This document shows positions 1-12,760 of a DNA stretch of 64,000 bases, one piece after another. Position numbers and translations under genes: made by a program. The notes beneath the pieces are model-generated. The model did not search any database and had not been told where the DNA came from. It saw only the letters and a program-made list of their open reading frames with translations. Origin of the DNA: Ureaplasma urealyticum serovar 8 str. ATCC 27618 (lineage in GTDB: Bacteria; Bacillota_I; Bacilli_A; Mycoplasmatales; Mycoplasmoidaceae); contig NZ_AAYN02000002.1 of assembly GCF_000169535.1 (NCBI RefSeq), positions 550,642 to 614,641 on the forward strand, read 5' to 3'. How positions within the stretch are numbered: position 1 is the stretch's first letter; each line of letters starts with the position of its first letter.

Positions 1-69
1 TAATTCATTTAAAGAAATCTTTTTTAGTTTTGGACTAATCTTATGCAATAAATTTAAACTTAAAATCAT
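1..69 (-). CDS. pheT: Phenylalanyl-tRNA synthetase beta subunit, N-terminal fragment (runs off the window)
   Basis: Only the first 23 codons are present, read leftwards from an ATG at 67-69. The translation begins MILSLNLLHKISPKLKK, which resembles the start of mollicute PheT. An AAAGAG-like ribosome site lies just upstream. It follows pheS by about 30 bases in the same direction, the usual pheS-pheT order. Identification rests mainly on this position. Confidence 0.8.
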   Translation of the reverse strand, partial: MILSLNLLHKISPKLKKISLNEL

Positions 70-101
70 CTTTTTTTTACTCTTTCATTGAATTTAGGAA
101 T

Positions 102-1103
102 TTATTTAATTTGGGCATTAAATTTAAAGTTGTTTGAATATAAATAACGAATATCATCAATTTCATACTTTAACATAGCAATCCGATCAATACCCACACC
201 AAAAGCCATTCCTGTTTTAATATCATTAATATTAGCAGCTTTTAAAACGTTTTCATGTAACATCCCTGTTCCCATGATTTCAATTCATGTGCTTTTTTTA
301 CAAACAGCACATCCTTTTAAATCGCATTTAAAACATTGAACATCAACCTCAAACGAAGGTTCAGTAAATGGAAAAAAACTTAAGCGATAGCGTGTTTTTA
401 AATTCTGACCAAATAAATATTTAATTAAACTATCAATTAATCATTTTAAATTAGCAACGGTTAAACCTTCTTTAACTCATACAAAATCAACTTGGTTAAA
501 TTGATGACTATGAGTTGCATCATCATCATCTTTTCGATAAACATTACCAAAAGACATAATGCGAATGTCTTTGTGAGGATTGTTTTCTAAAACTTGAGCA
601 GTTGTGGTTGTACAATGAGTACGTAACATTTGTACAGAATTAATAAAAAAAGAATCAGCAGTTGCTCTTGCTGGGTGATTTTCATCAATATTTAAATGAT
701 CAAAATTATAAACTGGTGAAACAACTTCTGGGCCACTTACAATCTCAAAGTTTAGTTTTTTAAAAAATTGGGCAATATCATCAATAATGTTATTAATAAT
801 GTGATGATGCCCATTTTTAATAAAGGGAGTAAATAAAGTTTTATTTGCTCATTTTTTTAAATCAATTTGATCGCTTTTATTGTTTAATTCCACTAAAGCT
901 TGGTTTGTAATTAATTCAATTTGTTGCTTAAATTCATTAATTAACAAACCCATTTCTTTTTTGTTATCACTTTTTTTTAGTTCATCATATAGTGGTAATA
1001 AATGTTGTTTTACAAAAATATTTTTTAGTTCAATCAAATGACGTTCATTACTTGCATTTTGTAAGGTTTGTTTTAAATTTTGAATTAGATTAGCAATATC
1101 CAT
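102..1103 (-). CDS. pheS: Phenylalanyl-tRNA synthetase alpha subunit
   Basis: This is the catalytic alpha subunit of the class II alpha2beta2 enzyme that charges tRNA-Phe in the cytosol. The 333-residue product has a helical N-terminal arm (about residues 1-80) and then the class II core. The core includes a stretch with HPAR followed by the MLRTHCTT segment, FGNVYRKD, a [10 protein letters not shown] segment, and near the end the glycine-rich [14 protein letters not shown] motif 3 region. Several tryptophans are encoded by TGA, so the gene appears broken under the standard code. It lies 6 bases after an unknown membrane protein gene and just before pheT, at the end of a tightly packed leftward operon. 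Confidence 0.95.
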
Positions 1104-1109
1104 AAATAT

Positions 1110-1577
1110 TTACTCGCTTTCTTTTTTAAGATCTTCTTGTTCTTGTTTATCTGTTTTTTGAACTTTATTATTTTTTTGAAAATTACGGAACCAGTTTTTA
1201 ACTAGTTTTTTATCTTTTAATTCTGGAATATAAACATTCGAGTATGATCAATAAGCAAAAATATTAATATTAATAATAATGATTAAAAACGAACTTACAC
1301 CAATAATCGAACCATATTTAAACATTTTAATTTGATTATAAGGTGAATCTAAGCGAAAATCTTTTGTTTTAAAAATTTTAATAATATTTTGTTTTAGTTC
1401 ATTATAATCATCAATTCGTGCATAATAATCTTCAACATAATATGATAAGCGAACTGCTGATCATATAAGTATTGCTAATAAGATAGCAACAAAGATGTAT
1501 GAAATAATTGTAATTACTTTAAAACCCTTGATTGTTTTTAAAAAATCATAAAATTTTTTGCTTTTTTTATTATTCAT
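1110..1577 (-). CDS. Unknown membrane protein with two transmembrane helices
   Basis: I do not recognise this 155-residue protein. It has a basic N-terminus (MNNKKSKKFYDFLK), a hydrophobic helix at about residues 22-42, a polar stretch, a second hydrophobic helix at about 90-112, and a very charged lysine/glutamate-rich tail. Both ends are probably cytoplasmic. Its start overlaps the end of nadE by 8 bases and its stop is 6 bases before pheS, so translation is likely coupled within the operon. One tryptophan is TGA-encoded. No catalytic motif is visible. Confidence 0.8.
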
Positions 1578-2337
1578 GTTTAGTTCCTAATTTATAATTC
1601 AAAAATAATTTTTTCTTATCAAAAACAAAATGTTTATGAGCATTAATTTCATAGCGTTTTTTAATCATATCAGCAATTGTAGGATCAATTTTACGATATA
1701 GTAAAAATTGATCAAGATCAGCGTATGTAAAACCAAAAAAACTCTCATCTGTTTGATGTTCATCATCTTCGTTTGAAGGTGTTGGAGCACGATTTAAAAT
1801 TTTAGTTGGTAAGCTATAGTAAGCACCTAATTCATAAATGTGTTTTTTTAATAAACCAATTAGCATATGATAATCAGCAGCGCTATCACCATGTTTTGTA
1901 AAAAAACCTAAAATATATTCATCATAATTTAAATTACTTACAACAACACCTCTATACGCATTTGCCATTGCATATAAGTAGTTAGTGCGAATTTTTGGTT
2001 TTAAATTATAAAGAACATAATTATCATTTGTTTTTTTATTAATCAACAAACGATAACTATTATAAATATCAACAAGATTAATTATTTCAATATTAGGATA
2101 AACTTTTTTTAGTTCACTAACGCATTCATAATCTAAATTTGAATTGTGAATATCTAAAAAATAAGCATAGATATTTAAAGCATACTCTTTTTTTAAATCA
2201 TTTAAAATAGCTAGTGTTAATGCACTATCAACACCACCTGAAATTCCTAAAATAATATTATTAGTTTGAGCATCATTTAAAAACTTAATAAAATCATTTT
2301 TTAATCATTGTAAATATTTAACTAAATCATTATTCAT
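1570..2337 (-). CDS. nadE: NH3-dependent NAD+ synthetase
   Basis: NadE adenylates the carboxyl of nicotinic acid adenine dinucleotide and amidates it with ammonia, the last step to NAD+. The 255-residue product has the P-loop ATP pyrophosphatase signature SGGVDS at about residues 33-38. It also has the NadE-type segment with FTKHGDSAADYH and a later P-T-xxL stretch. The length fits the short form that lacks a glutaminase domain, so free ammonia would be the donor. In a ureaplasma that would suit urease-derived ammonia (inference). It begins 7 bases after obg. The nadD step is encoded in copy B of the duplicated segment. Confidence 0.93.
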
Positions 2338-2344
2338 AGTTTAC

Positions 2345-3652
2345 TTACTCTTCAAATTCTAATGTAATATCATATATTTTAATACTATCACCAGCTATTG
2401 CGCCAGCTTGTAATAATTGTTGGTTAAAATTAATACTTTGAAGTTTTTGATTAAACCGAATTAAATTATCTTGAGTTTTTAAAGGAATACGATGAACTCA
2501 ATATTTTAAATATTCACCAAAAACTTCAAAAACATGATCATCAACTTTGACGATTTTTATCGTTTTATCTAATTCTTTATTTTTAGGAGTATCACTTGCT
2601 CATTTTAAAATTTGATCAACTGGTAAATGTTCTTTTAAACGTTGTTCATAAATCTTTTTTTGATCAAAATAGATTTTTATCACATCATCTAACATTGCAT
2701 CAACATGTAAATTTGTTAATGCTGAAATAACTTTAATATATTGATTATCTTTTAAATGCTCTTTAAGGATTTGTAAATTTTCTAACGCTCCAATTTGATC
2801 AATTTTATTAGCAACTAAAACAATTGGTTTATTAACTAAACTTTGTTTGTATTGTTTTAGTTCATTAACAATAGTTTCATAAGCACTAATAATATCAGAG
2901 TTATCATTTGGATCTAAAGAAATTAAGTGAATTAATAAAAAACAACGCTCAATGTGTTTTAAAAAATCATGACCTAAACCAACACCAGTATGCGCTCCTT
3001 CAATCAAGCCTGGAATGTCAGCAAAAATAATCCGATTTTGATCACGATAAATTGTTCCTAAAACAGGATTTAGTGTTGTAAACATGTAATTAGCAGTTTT
3101 AGGTTTAGCATTTGTAAAAGAAGAAATTAAAGTTGATTTTCCAGCATTTGGTAAACCAATAATGCCAATATCAGCAATGGTTTTTAATTCTAGTACAACT
3201 TCAATATTTTCGCCCAATTCTCCTAATTCATAAAGATTTGGAGCTTTATTAAAAGCTGATTTAAAATGTGTGTTTCCATGACCACCCAAACCACCTTGAG
3301 CAACCAAATATTTTTGTTGGTCAATATTAATATCAGCTAAGATTTCATTTGTAATAGCATCATAAACAACTGTTCCTAATGGCACATTAATAAAAACATC
3401 TTCAGCATTCGCACCATGTTGATTTTTAATATCGCCTTTTTCGCCGTGTTTAGCACGAATAATTTTTTTGTATTTTAAAAATTCTAATGAGGTTTCATTA
3501 TGATTTCCAACAAATCAAATTGAACCACCATTACCACCATTTCCCCCAGCTGGACCACCTTCTGGAACATGGGTCTCACGTCGTCATGAAACAATCCCAT
3601 CACCACCATTGCCAGCAATTAATACAATCTTACATTTATCAATGAATGCCAT
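2345..3652 (-). CDS. obg: Obg family GTPase, ribosome assembly and stress
   Basis: Obg is an essential GTPase that binds the large ribosomal subunit and links ribosome maturation to stress state. The 435-residue protein has the glycine-rich Obg fold at residues 1-160, with clusters such as GGNGGNGGS. A G domain follows, with the P-loop GLPNAGKST at about 166-174, DIPG at about 212-215 and NKID further on. A C-terminal OCT-like domain of about 90 residues completes it. The start is the ATG at 3650-3652, because the Obg fold begins directly there (MAFIDKCKI). It is packed between an unknown membrane gene and nadE with gaps of 2 and 7 bases. Confidence 0.96.
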
Positions 3653-3654
3653 GC

Positions 3655-4473
3655 TTATTTTCCTTCATAATCATCTTCTACTTTATATTTTGTTTTTTCA
3701 TTTGCTTTATTACGTTTTTTTAATTCTAAACGTTTTTTGTTAAACTCATTATAGTATTGTTCTGAATCTTTGAACTCATTGTATAAATCTGCAGCATATG
3801 TTTCAAAATGTTTTGAACGATTCATAATTGCGTTTGTAATTTTTGCCATGATAAAGATTGGTAAAACAAAAGCCACTACTAAAATTAAAAATCGTACTAA
3901 ATATCCCCAAATTTGACTAGGAATAAATCCTGAGACAATTAAAATAAACATTCCAAACCAACATGAAACAACTGGAGTAAGAATATCTCAACGAATTTTT
4001 GGAGTACTAAAAGCTAAAATACTACATACAATAATTGCTAATCCTAATGTTGAGAACATCGCTACTCATACTGGATATGAACTAATAATGCTAGTTCCAA
4101 ATTCAACACCATGATTTCTTTCGTTAGTAATTTTAGTAACCAATGCTTGCATTTTTTCAATCATAAAAGCATCTGGTTTTGGTTTTAGTTGATCATATAC
4201 AATAGGATTTCAATGATAAAAATCTTTAACTCCTACAACTCATTGTTGGTGTTCATCTAACTTAAAACCTTCGCCATATCATCGACCATTTGCACCAACT
4301 ATTCCATTAAAACCTAAAAGATTTATCTCGCCATATAAAATAAAGAAAACAATCATTGGAATGACAACAAAAAATGATGTAATTAAAAATTTATATAAAA
4401 GAGGAGATTTAAAACGGGTATTGGTTTGAAAGGGTTTTTTAAATCAAGAAGTTTTTGAATGCTTTAAATTCAT
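3655..4473 (-). CDS. Unknown polytopic membrane protein
   Basis: I do not recognise this 272-residue protein. It has a short basic N-terminus, a first hydrophobic helix at about residues 29-48, a polar loop of roughly 85 residues with several tryptophans, then three close hydrophobic segments between about 135 and 215. The tail is lysine/glutamate-rich and ends VEDDYEGK. Four transmembrane helices would put the N-terminal arm and the charged tail on the same side. A good ribosome site (AAAGGA) precedes the ATG at 4471-4473. It directly precedes obg, so it may head this operon. TGA-encoded tryptophans split it under the standard code. Confidence 0.8.
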
Positions 4474-4523
4474 TTACTATCCTTTCTACGCTAATATTGT
4501 TAAATTATAACAATTTAATAACT

Positions 4524-5441
4524 CTAATTACTAAAAGGGTTTTTGCCATTTAATAAAGCTTTTGGTGCTAGGGGTTTTTTATTTGGTAGTTGAATTAATA
4601 ATAGTTCTACATTAAAATCTTGCGTGCTTACAAAAATTTGATGTTTAGAAATTGCAATTGTGCCTGGTTTTTGTGTTGATTTTTGATTCGTAATTTTGAT
4701 TTGATGAACCTTAATTAAGACATCATTATATTCCATAATAGCAATTGGCTTATCATACATAGCGTTAACAAAACGATTTACAAAAAAAGCGGGTTTATTA
4801 AAATCAATAATGTTTTGGTTTTTTTGAATATTATAAGCAAAACTAACATCGTTTTCATCTTGTTGAATTCCAACTAAATCTGATTTTACTAATTCTAAAA
4901 AATGCTCTTTGATCATTAATGCGCCAAGATTAGCTAATTCTAAGGTTAGTATTTTTGTTGTAGTTTGCTCATTAATCGCTAAAGATCTTTGAAACAAAAT
5001 ATTACCTGCATCCATTTTTTTAATCGTATGCATTAAAGTAATTCCTGTTTGTAAATCACCATTTAAAATAGCATAATGAATGGGCGCTCCACCACGTAAT
5101 TTTGGCAAAAGTGAAGCATGGACATTAACAATTTTGTATTTAGGAATATCAATAATTCCCTGGTTAATAAATTGTCCAAAAGCACAAGTAATAATAATAT
5201 CTGGTGCAAGGCTACGAATTTCTTCTTCAATTTCTTTAATTTTTTGTGGTTGAAACAATTTAATATCATGATCTAAACAAAATTGTTTTACAGGTGAGTA
5301 AACAACATTTTTTTTGCGATCAAAATGAGAATCTGGTTGACTTACAACACCAATCAAATTAACTTCAGGCATATTAAATAATGTTTCTAAAACAATTTTA
5401 GCAATCTCTGGCGTACCAAAAAACATTACATTGTATTTCAT
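4524..5441 (-). CDS. fmt: Methionyl-tRNA formyltransferase
   Basis: Fmt transfers a formyl group from 10-formyl-tetrahydrofolate to initiator Met-tRNA. The 305-residue product opens with [14 protein letters not shown]. It carries the formyltransferase triad at canonical positions: Asn106 and His108 in NVHAS, and Asp144 in KKMDAG. The substrate loop [13 protein letters not shown] sits in between. The C-terminal tRNA-binding domain is present but short. A strong AAAGGAG ribosome site lies about 9 bases upstream. A terminator at 5491-5517 separates it from the preceding gene, so it likely has its own promoter. The deformylase that removes the formyl group is encoded divergently at 6493 and again at 44179. 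Confidence 0.97.
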   Translation of the reverse strand: MKYNVMFFGTPEIAKIVLETLFNMPEVNLIGVVSQPDSHFDRKKNVVYSPVKQFCLDHDIKLFQPQKIKEIEEEIRSLAPDIIITCAFGQFINQGIIDIPKYKIVNVHASLLPKLRGGAPIHYAILNGDLQTGITLMHTIKKMDAGNILFQRSLAINEQTTTKILTLELANLGALMIKEHFLELVKSDLVGIQQDENDVSFAYNIQKNQNIIDFNKPAFFVNRFVNAMYDKPIAIMEYNDVLIKVHQIKITNQKSTQKPGTIAISKHQIFVSTQDFNVELLLIQLPNKKPLAPKALLNGKNPFSN

Positions 5442-5490
5442 TTTAATAAACTCCTTTTAAATAGCATTAAAAACACTATAAAAATAATAA

Positions 5491-5517
5491 AATAACTCCT
5501 TTAGGATTGGAGTTATT
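5491..5517 (-). terminator. Hairpin terminator after the 5516-6241 gene
   Basis: Arms AATAACTCC (5491-5499) and GGAGTTATT (5509-5517) form a 9-bp stem with a 9-base loop. On the minus strand it is followed by a T-rich tail. The upstream arm overlaps the stop codon of the unknown membrane protein gene. Confidence 0.8.
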
Positions 5518-6241
5518 ATTTCGTTTTGCTTTTTTGTTTTTCTAATTGTTTTTGACGTCGTTCTGCTGCTTTTTGTTGTTTTTTCTTATCAGCTTCTAAT
5601 CTCTTGTTATAAATTTCATCATCTTTAGCTTTAATTGGTTCAATTCATAACATTTCTTCATCATAATCTAAAGCACGTACAACATCAATTTCACGACGAT
5701 TTTCTTTTTTATTAACCTTAACTAAACGTACTTCACATTCAATTGCTCGTGGTTCATCTACTACTAAAGTTTTAGCATTTCTTGTCGTAAATAAAACAAC
5801 ATATAATTCTTTAGGTTTAGCACGTTTTTCTTTTTTGATTCGCTCCATTTCAATTTTGTATTGCTCTGGATTAGTTGTTTTAAGTGCTTTAATAGCTTTT
5901 TGTTCGTTTTTGTAATCAATTTTTTGTTGTTTTGTCATTTGAGCTAAATTATGAGGCTCAGCACGTTTAACAACATATGAATCAATAACTTCTTTTCCCT
6001 TGTCATCAATGCTACGTAAATATTTTTTGATTGTGGCTCAAACTTCGTTTGTATCTGATTTATCTTTATTGTTAACGTTAGCTTGATTTTCACCATTTTG
6101 TTTACGTTTTTTACGCATAATGAAAACTACAACTAGTATGATAGGAATAATAATGATTAAAATCATTAAAAAATTACTATTACCACCCTTTGTAGCATCT
6201 GCTTGTAAAATCGATTCTATTATTTCTTGCTTATCAAGCAT
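5516..6241 (-). CDS. Unknown single-pass membrane protein with charged cytoplasmic tail
   Basis: I do not recognise this 241-residue protein. A hydrophobic helix lies at about residues 23-43 (ILIIIIPIILVVVFIM) and is followed at once by MRKKRKQ, which suggests the long C-terminal part is inside the cell. The rest is highly charged, with lysine/glutamate-rich, probably helical stretches at about 100-145 and 205-241 flanking a more mixed segment (about 150-200, with VLFTTRNAKTLVVD). A terminator follows directly. It is transcribed divergently from the def copy A promoter. Confidence 0.78.
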
Positions 6242-6383
6242 GTTATTCCCACCTAATCATTAATTTAATAACACATTATATTATTATATGGAAATTAAAA
6301 GAATATTTATAATTAATTAACATAATTAAAGCGTTTTTAAACAAGATAAATTAAATTTAGATAATTAGTTCATCAATAATATT

Positions 6384-6412
6384 ACATTGTAAACTTTTAT
6401 ATCATTTATAAT
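6384..6412 (+). promoter_or_regulatory. Promoter of the copy A def-parE-parC-yqeH operon
   Basis: TATAAT at 6407-6412 with ACATTG at 6384-6389, spacing 17. The same block, including TTTATATCATTTATAATTAT, is conserved upstream of def copy B. The flanking 250-base spacer (6242-6492) also separates the divergent membrane protein gene. An AGGAAG ribosome site lies about 10 bases before the def start in both copies. Confidence 0.6.
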
Positions 6413-6492
6413 TATTAAAATAAAGATAGGTTAATTTAAACAATAATAACCATCAAATTATAATTTGATTTCAAAAAATAGGAAGTAAGCAA

Positions 6493-7089
6493 ATGTATAA
6501 CGTTAAATTTTTAGATTTATTAAACGCAAATTTAAAACCAAATCCACAGTGAATCTTTAAAGATCCACATCCCGTTTTACGTGAAGTCACTCAAGATATA
6601 CAAGGTTATGAATTATCAAAAGATGATATTTATTATCTTAAAAAGATGGTTCGATACATTGATGTTTGTTATCACAACCAGGCTAAAAAATATAAAATTC
6701 GTGCTGGGATTGCAATTGCTGCAAACCAAGTTGGTTGAAACAAACGTGCAACTTATATTCATTTTGATGATGGAAATGAAGAACATCATTATTTATTAAT
6801 TAATCCACATATTACTAAACGTTCATCACAACGTGCTTATTTAAATCCTGGCGAAGGATGTTTATCTGTTGATCATGATCGTTCTGGATATGTAATTAGA
6901 TATGAAAAAGTTCATGTTAAAGCCTATGATTTGATTAGTGAACAATTTATTGATAAAGAATTTAGTGGAATTATTGCTATTTGTATTCAACATGAAATTG
7001 GTCATTTAGATGCAGGTTTATACTACGATAATATTAATCAAGACCAACCATTTTATACAGAACCTGATTGAGTAAAGATTGGAAGATAG
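6493..7089 (+). CDS. def: Peptide deformylase, copy A
   Basis: Def is a metal-dependent hydrolase that removes the N-formyl group from new proteins. The 198-residue product has all three motifs: GIAIAANQVG (about 72-81), EGCLS with the metal ligand Cys123, and QHEIGH with the ligand histidines 167 and 171 and catalytic Glu168. Glycine replaces the aspartate usual in QHExDH, and both copies share this change. Intact. It lies 6 bases before parE copy A and shares its promoter. It differs from copy B at about 20 residues, so the two have drifted independently. Confidence 0.95.
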
Positions 7090-9022
<1,933 letters not shown>

Positions 9023-9027
9023 AAACT

Positions 9028-11586
9028 ATGAGTGTAAATCAACAAAAAATTATTAATACACCATTAGACAACATTGTTGGTGAAAGTTATGCTAAATATG
9101 CAAAATATATTATTCAAGATCGTGCTTTACCAGATATTCGTGATGGTTTAAAACCCGTTCAACGACGTATTTTGTATGCCATGAGCGAATTAGGAATTTT
9201 TCATGACAAACCTTACAAAAAATCAGCACGTACAGTTGGGGAAGTAATTGGTAAATACCACCCTCATGGTGATTCATCAATTTATGAAGCTATGGTAAGA
9301 ATGAGTCAAGATTGAAAAAATAATTTATGCTTATTAGATATGCATGGTAATAAAGGTTCGATTGATGGTGATAACGCTGCTGCGATGCGTTATACAGAAA
9401 CACGTTTATCAAAAATTGCTAGTGTAATGCTAACTAATTTAAAAAAAGATGTAGTTAAATTTAGTCCAAACTTTGATGATAGTGAAAAAGAACCATCAAT
9501 TTTACCATCACTTTTTCCTAACTTATTAATTAATGGAGCAACAGGAATTGCTTCAGGATATGCAACAAGTATTCCACCTCATAATCCTAATGAAGTTTTT
9601 GATGCTTTAATTTATCGAATTGATCATCCAGATTGTAGTATTGAAAAATTAATTAAAATTTGTCCAGCGCCAGATTTCCCAACAGGGGGAGAAATTCATG
9701 ATTTAAATGGATGTGCAAATGCTCACAAAACTGGTGAAGGTAAATTTGTAATCCGAGCTTCAATTGAATTTAAAACAAGTGAAGCAAAAATTAATCAAAT
9801 CATTATTAATTCCATTCCTTATGAAACAAATAAAGCTTTAATTATTAAAGAAATTGAAGATATTATTTACAATAAAGAAGTTGCTGGTTTAATCGAAGTT
9901 CGTGATGAATCAGATGCTAAGGGTGTTAGCATTATCATTGATACTAAAAAAGATGTTAATTTAGAAAATGTTAAAAATTATTTATACAAAAAAACTAGTT
10001 TGGAAATTAGTTATAATACAAAATTTATTGCAATTGTTCATCGAACACCAACACTTGTAAGTTTATCAACGTATCTAGATGCGCAAATCAACCATAGTCT
10101 TGATGTTATTAATAAAGTTGATTTATATGATTTAAATAAAGTTTTATTACGTATTGAAATTGTTGAAGGTTTAATTAAATGTGTTGATTTAATCGATGAA
10201 ATTATTAAAATTATTCGGGCTAGTGATTCACGCCAAGACGCAAAAAATGCTTTAATTCAAACATTTGCTTTTACTAATAATCAAGCTGAAGCAATTATTA
10301 TGATGCGTTTGCATAATTTAACACGCACAGATATATTTGATTTAAGAAATGAATGAGAAAGTCTTCAACAACAAGCTAAAACACTAAAAGAGCGAATTAA
10401 ATCACTTCAAGTTCGCAAAAATTATTTAAAACAAAAAATGATTGAATTCAAAAAAGAATTTGGTTATCAACGTAAAACAAAATTATTTGATGAGTTTATA
10501 AAAGCTGAAGTTAATGAAGATCAAATGATTGAAAAACAAAGTTTAAATTTAGTTATTAGTCGTGATGGATATATTAAAACTGTTTCTAAAAAATCATTTG
10601 AATCTTCAAAATATGATGAATTAGGACTAAAAACTAATGATCTTCTTTTTTATCATAATGTAATTAATTCGCATGATCGAATTTTAATTATTACATCAAA
10701 AGCAAAATTAATTAATTTAATTGCACATAAAATTAGTTGTATGCGTTGAAAAGATGTTGGTGAACATTTAAATAATTATGCTAAATTTGATGCTAATGAA
10801 AAAGTTGTAGCAGTTTATGTATGCAATGAACAATTTAAAGTTGATGAACACCAATTAGTTTTAGGTTCAAAACTAAATTTAATTAAAAGAATTGAATTAA
10901 ATGAGTTAGATTTAAATAAAAATAGCAAACAAATTAGTATTATGAAACTAAATGAAAATGATGGTTTAATTAGTGCTAATTTAATTAAAAAAGATCATAA
11001 TCAATTTGTTGTTGCAATTTCTAAACTAGGGTTAGTGTTAATGTTTTTAGTTCATGAAATTAATTGTTTAAATCGTTTAGCAAAAGGGATTAAAATCATG
11101 AAATTAAAACCAAATGATGAAATTAGTTCAATTCTAATCGTTCCTAATAATGGTTATAGTATTCAACTTTTTTTAGATCAAGGTAATAAGTGTTTTAGTA
11201 TTAGTGAGCTAAAATTATCAAAACGTGCAATGACACCATCACCACTTTATTTACCAACAAAAAAAGCACAAAGCGTTTTAGCAGCATTTTTAGTTGGTAA
11301 TGAAAATGTTTTCTATTTATTAGATGAACAACAAAAAATAAATCCATACTATTTACCAAATCCAAAACCAATAAAATTAAATTCTAAAATTAATAAATAC
11401 GAAAATGATCTTATTATAACTGATGTTGTTAAAGATAGTTTTTTAAGTGATAGTGTTATAAGTGATTTTAAAAAAATTAGTATGTATGCAAATGAATTTG
11501 ATAGTGAATTATTAAAAACCAATGAAAATCAAGAGCAAGATGATTTGCAATTAGAATTAATTAATGAGAAAGAAGAAAATGATTAA
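9028..11586 (+). CDS. parC: DNA topoisomerase IV subunit A, copy A
   Basis: ParC is the DNA-cleaving subunit of topoisomerase IV, which decatenates replicated chromosomes. The 852-residue protein has the breakage domain with [29 protein letters not shown], read in two parts: the active-site tyrosine Tyr122 in AAAMRYTE and the quinolone-determining residues Asp82, Ser83, Ser84 and Glu87, all in the sensitive form. [11 protein letters not shown] favours ParC over GyrA. A beta-pinwheel C-terminal half follows. It is intact and differs from copy B at only about five residues. Its parE partner here is frameshifted. The stop overlaps the yqeH start (TAATG). Confidence 0.95.
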
Positions 11587-12661
11587 TGATAACAAATAAT
11601 AAATGTAAGGGTTGTGGCGCTTTTTTGAATGATGAAATTAACAAGATTGGCTATTAAATGATACAAAAACAAATTTATGTCAACGTTGTTTTAAACTAAT
11701 TCATTACAATAAACTTGAAAAAGTACATACTAATTTAAACCAAAGTATTAAAAATACAATTGATAATTTAGATTTTAGTAATTTACAAATTTTTATGGTT
11801 TTAGATATTTTAGATCTAGAACATACAATCATTGATGAACTAAAAAAATATCAAGAACAAATTATTTTTTTAGTCAATAAAATTGATTTATTACCACATC
11901 GTTACAATAGTGAATTAGTTAATGAAAATGTGATTAAAACACTTGTAGATCATGAATTTAATAATCAACAAATTGTTTATGTTTCAACACATTCAAACAC
12001 TAGTTTAAAAAAAGTTATGGATTGTATTAAAAACGCTACTAACAAAAAACAAAAATCTATTTTTTTAGGTAAATCTAATGTTGGAAAATCAAGCTTAATT
12101 AATGCTTTATTAGCATTAAATAAAATTAAAACTAAACTTACAATTAGTAGTTATACTAACACAACAATTAACTTAAATAAAATCAATTTATTAGAACACC
12201 AAATAATTGATGCGCCTGGGGTTTGTTTTGATGAAAACATTTTAAATTATGTGCGTGATGAAGATAATAAATAAATCATGATTTCATATGGTGCAAAAGC
12301 AATTAATTATCAAATTAATCCCCAACAAGCAATTATGATTTCTGGACTTGTTGGTATTCAATATTTACAAGGCCAAAAAACGACATTTACACTATATGTT
12401 TCATAACAATTAGATATTCATCGTTGTAAACTAGAAAACTTTATAACAAATTTTAATAATCGTTACTTATTAGCGAAATTTAACTATGTTGACCAAGACA
12501 TCGAATTTATTGATCATACAATAATATTAAATAAAAACCAAAAAACAAACATTTGTATTGCAGGATTGGGATTATTAGTTATTAACGCTAATGCTGAACA
12601 AATTTGCGTTCGTTTACCTAAATGTGTTGGACTAAAAGTTGCAAAATATGCGATCATTTAA
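11586..12661 (+). pseudogene. yqeH: YqeH GTPase, copy A, inactivated
   Basis: This is the degraded copy of the circularly permuted GTPase at 49274-50359. A 10-base deletion at 11654/11655 creates an immediate TAA after 23 codons. Two serine codons of copy B (TCA) have become TAA at 12272-12274 and 12404-12406. The P-loop region (GKSNVGKSS) and NKIDLLP are still readable in an internal frame from 11795. With three separate lesions, sequencing error is an unlikely explanation. Confidence 0.93.
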
Positions 12662-12688
12662 TTATTAATTAACAAAGAGAGTTTTATT

Positions 12689-12760
12689 ATGAAAATCATT
12701 TTATTTTGTGGAGCTTTTGATATGGTTCATAATGCTCATTATCGAACCGGAAAACATTAA
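12689..12760 (+). pseudogene. nadD: nadD 5' remnant, cut by the surface-protein block
   Basis: The first 17 codons ([10 protein letters not shown] nucleotide-binding motif) match nadD copy B. At 12739/12740 the sequence switches to a DUF1410-type gene, and the nadD frame stops at 12758-12760. The surface-protein frame here is different, so the junction is not a working fusion. The rest of nadD-yqeK and the 5' part of mtnN are missing until 43545. Confidence 0.93.
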
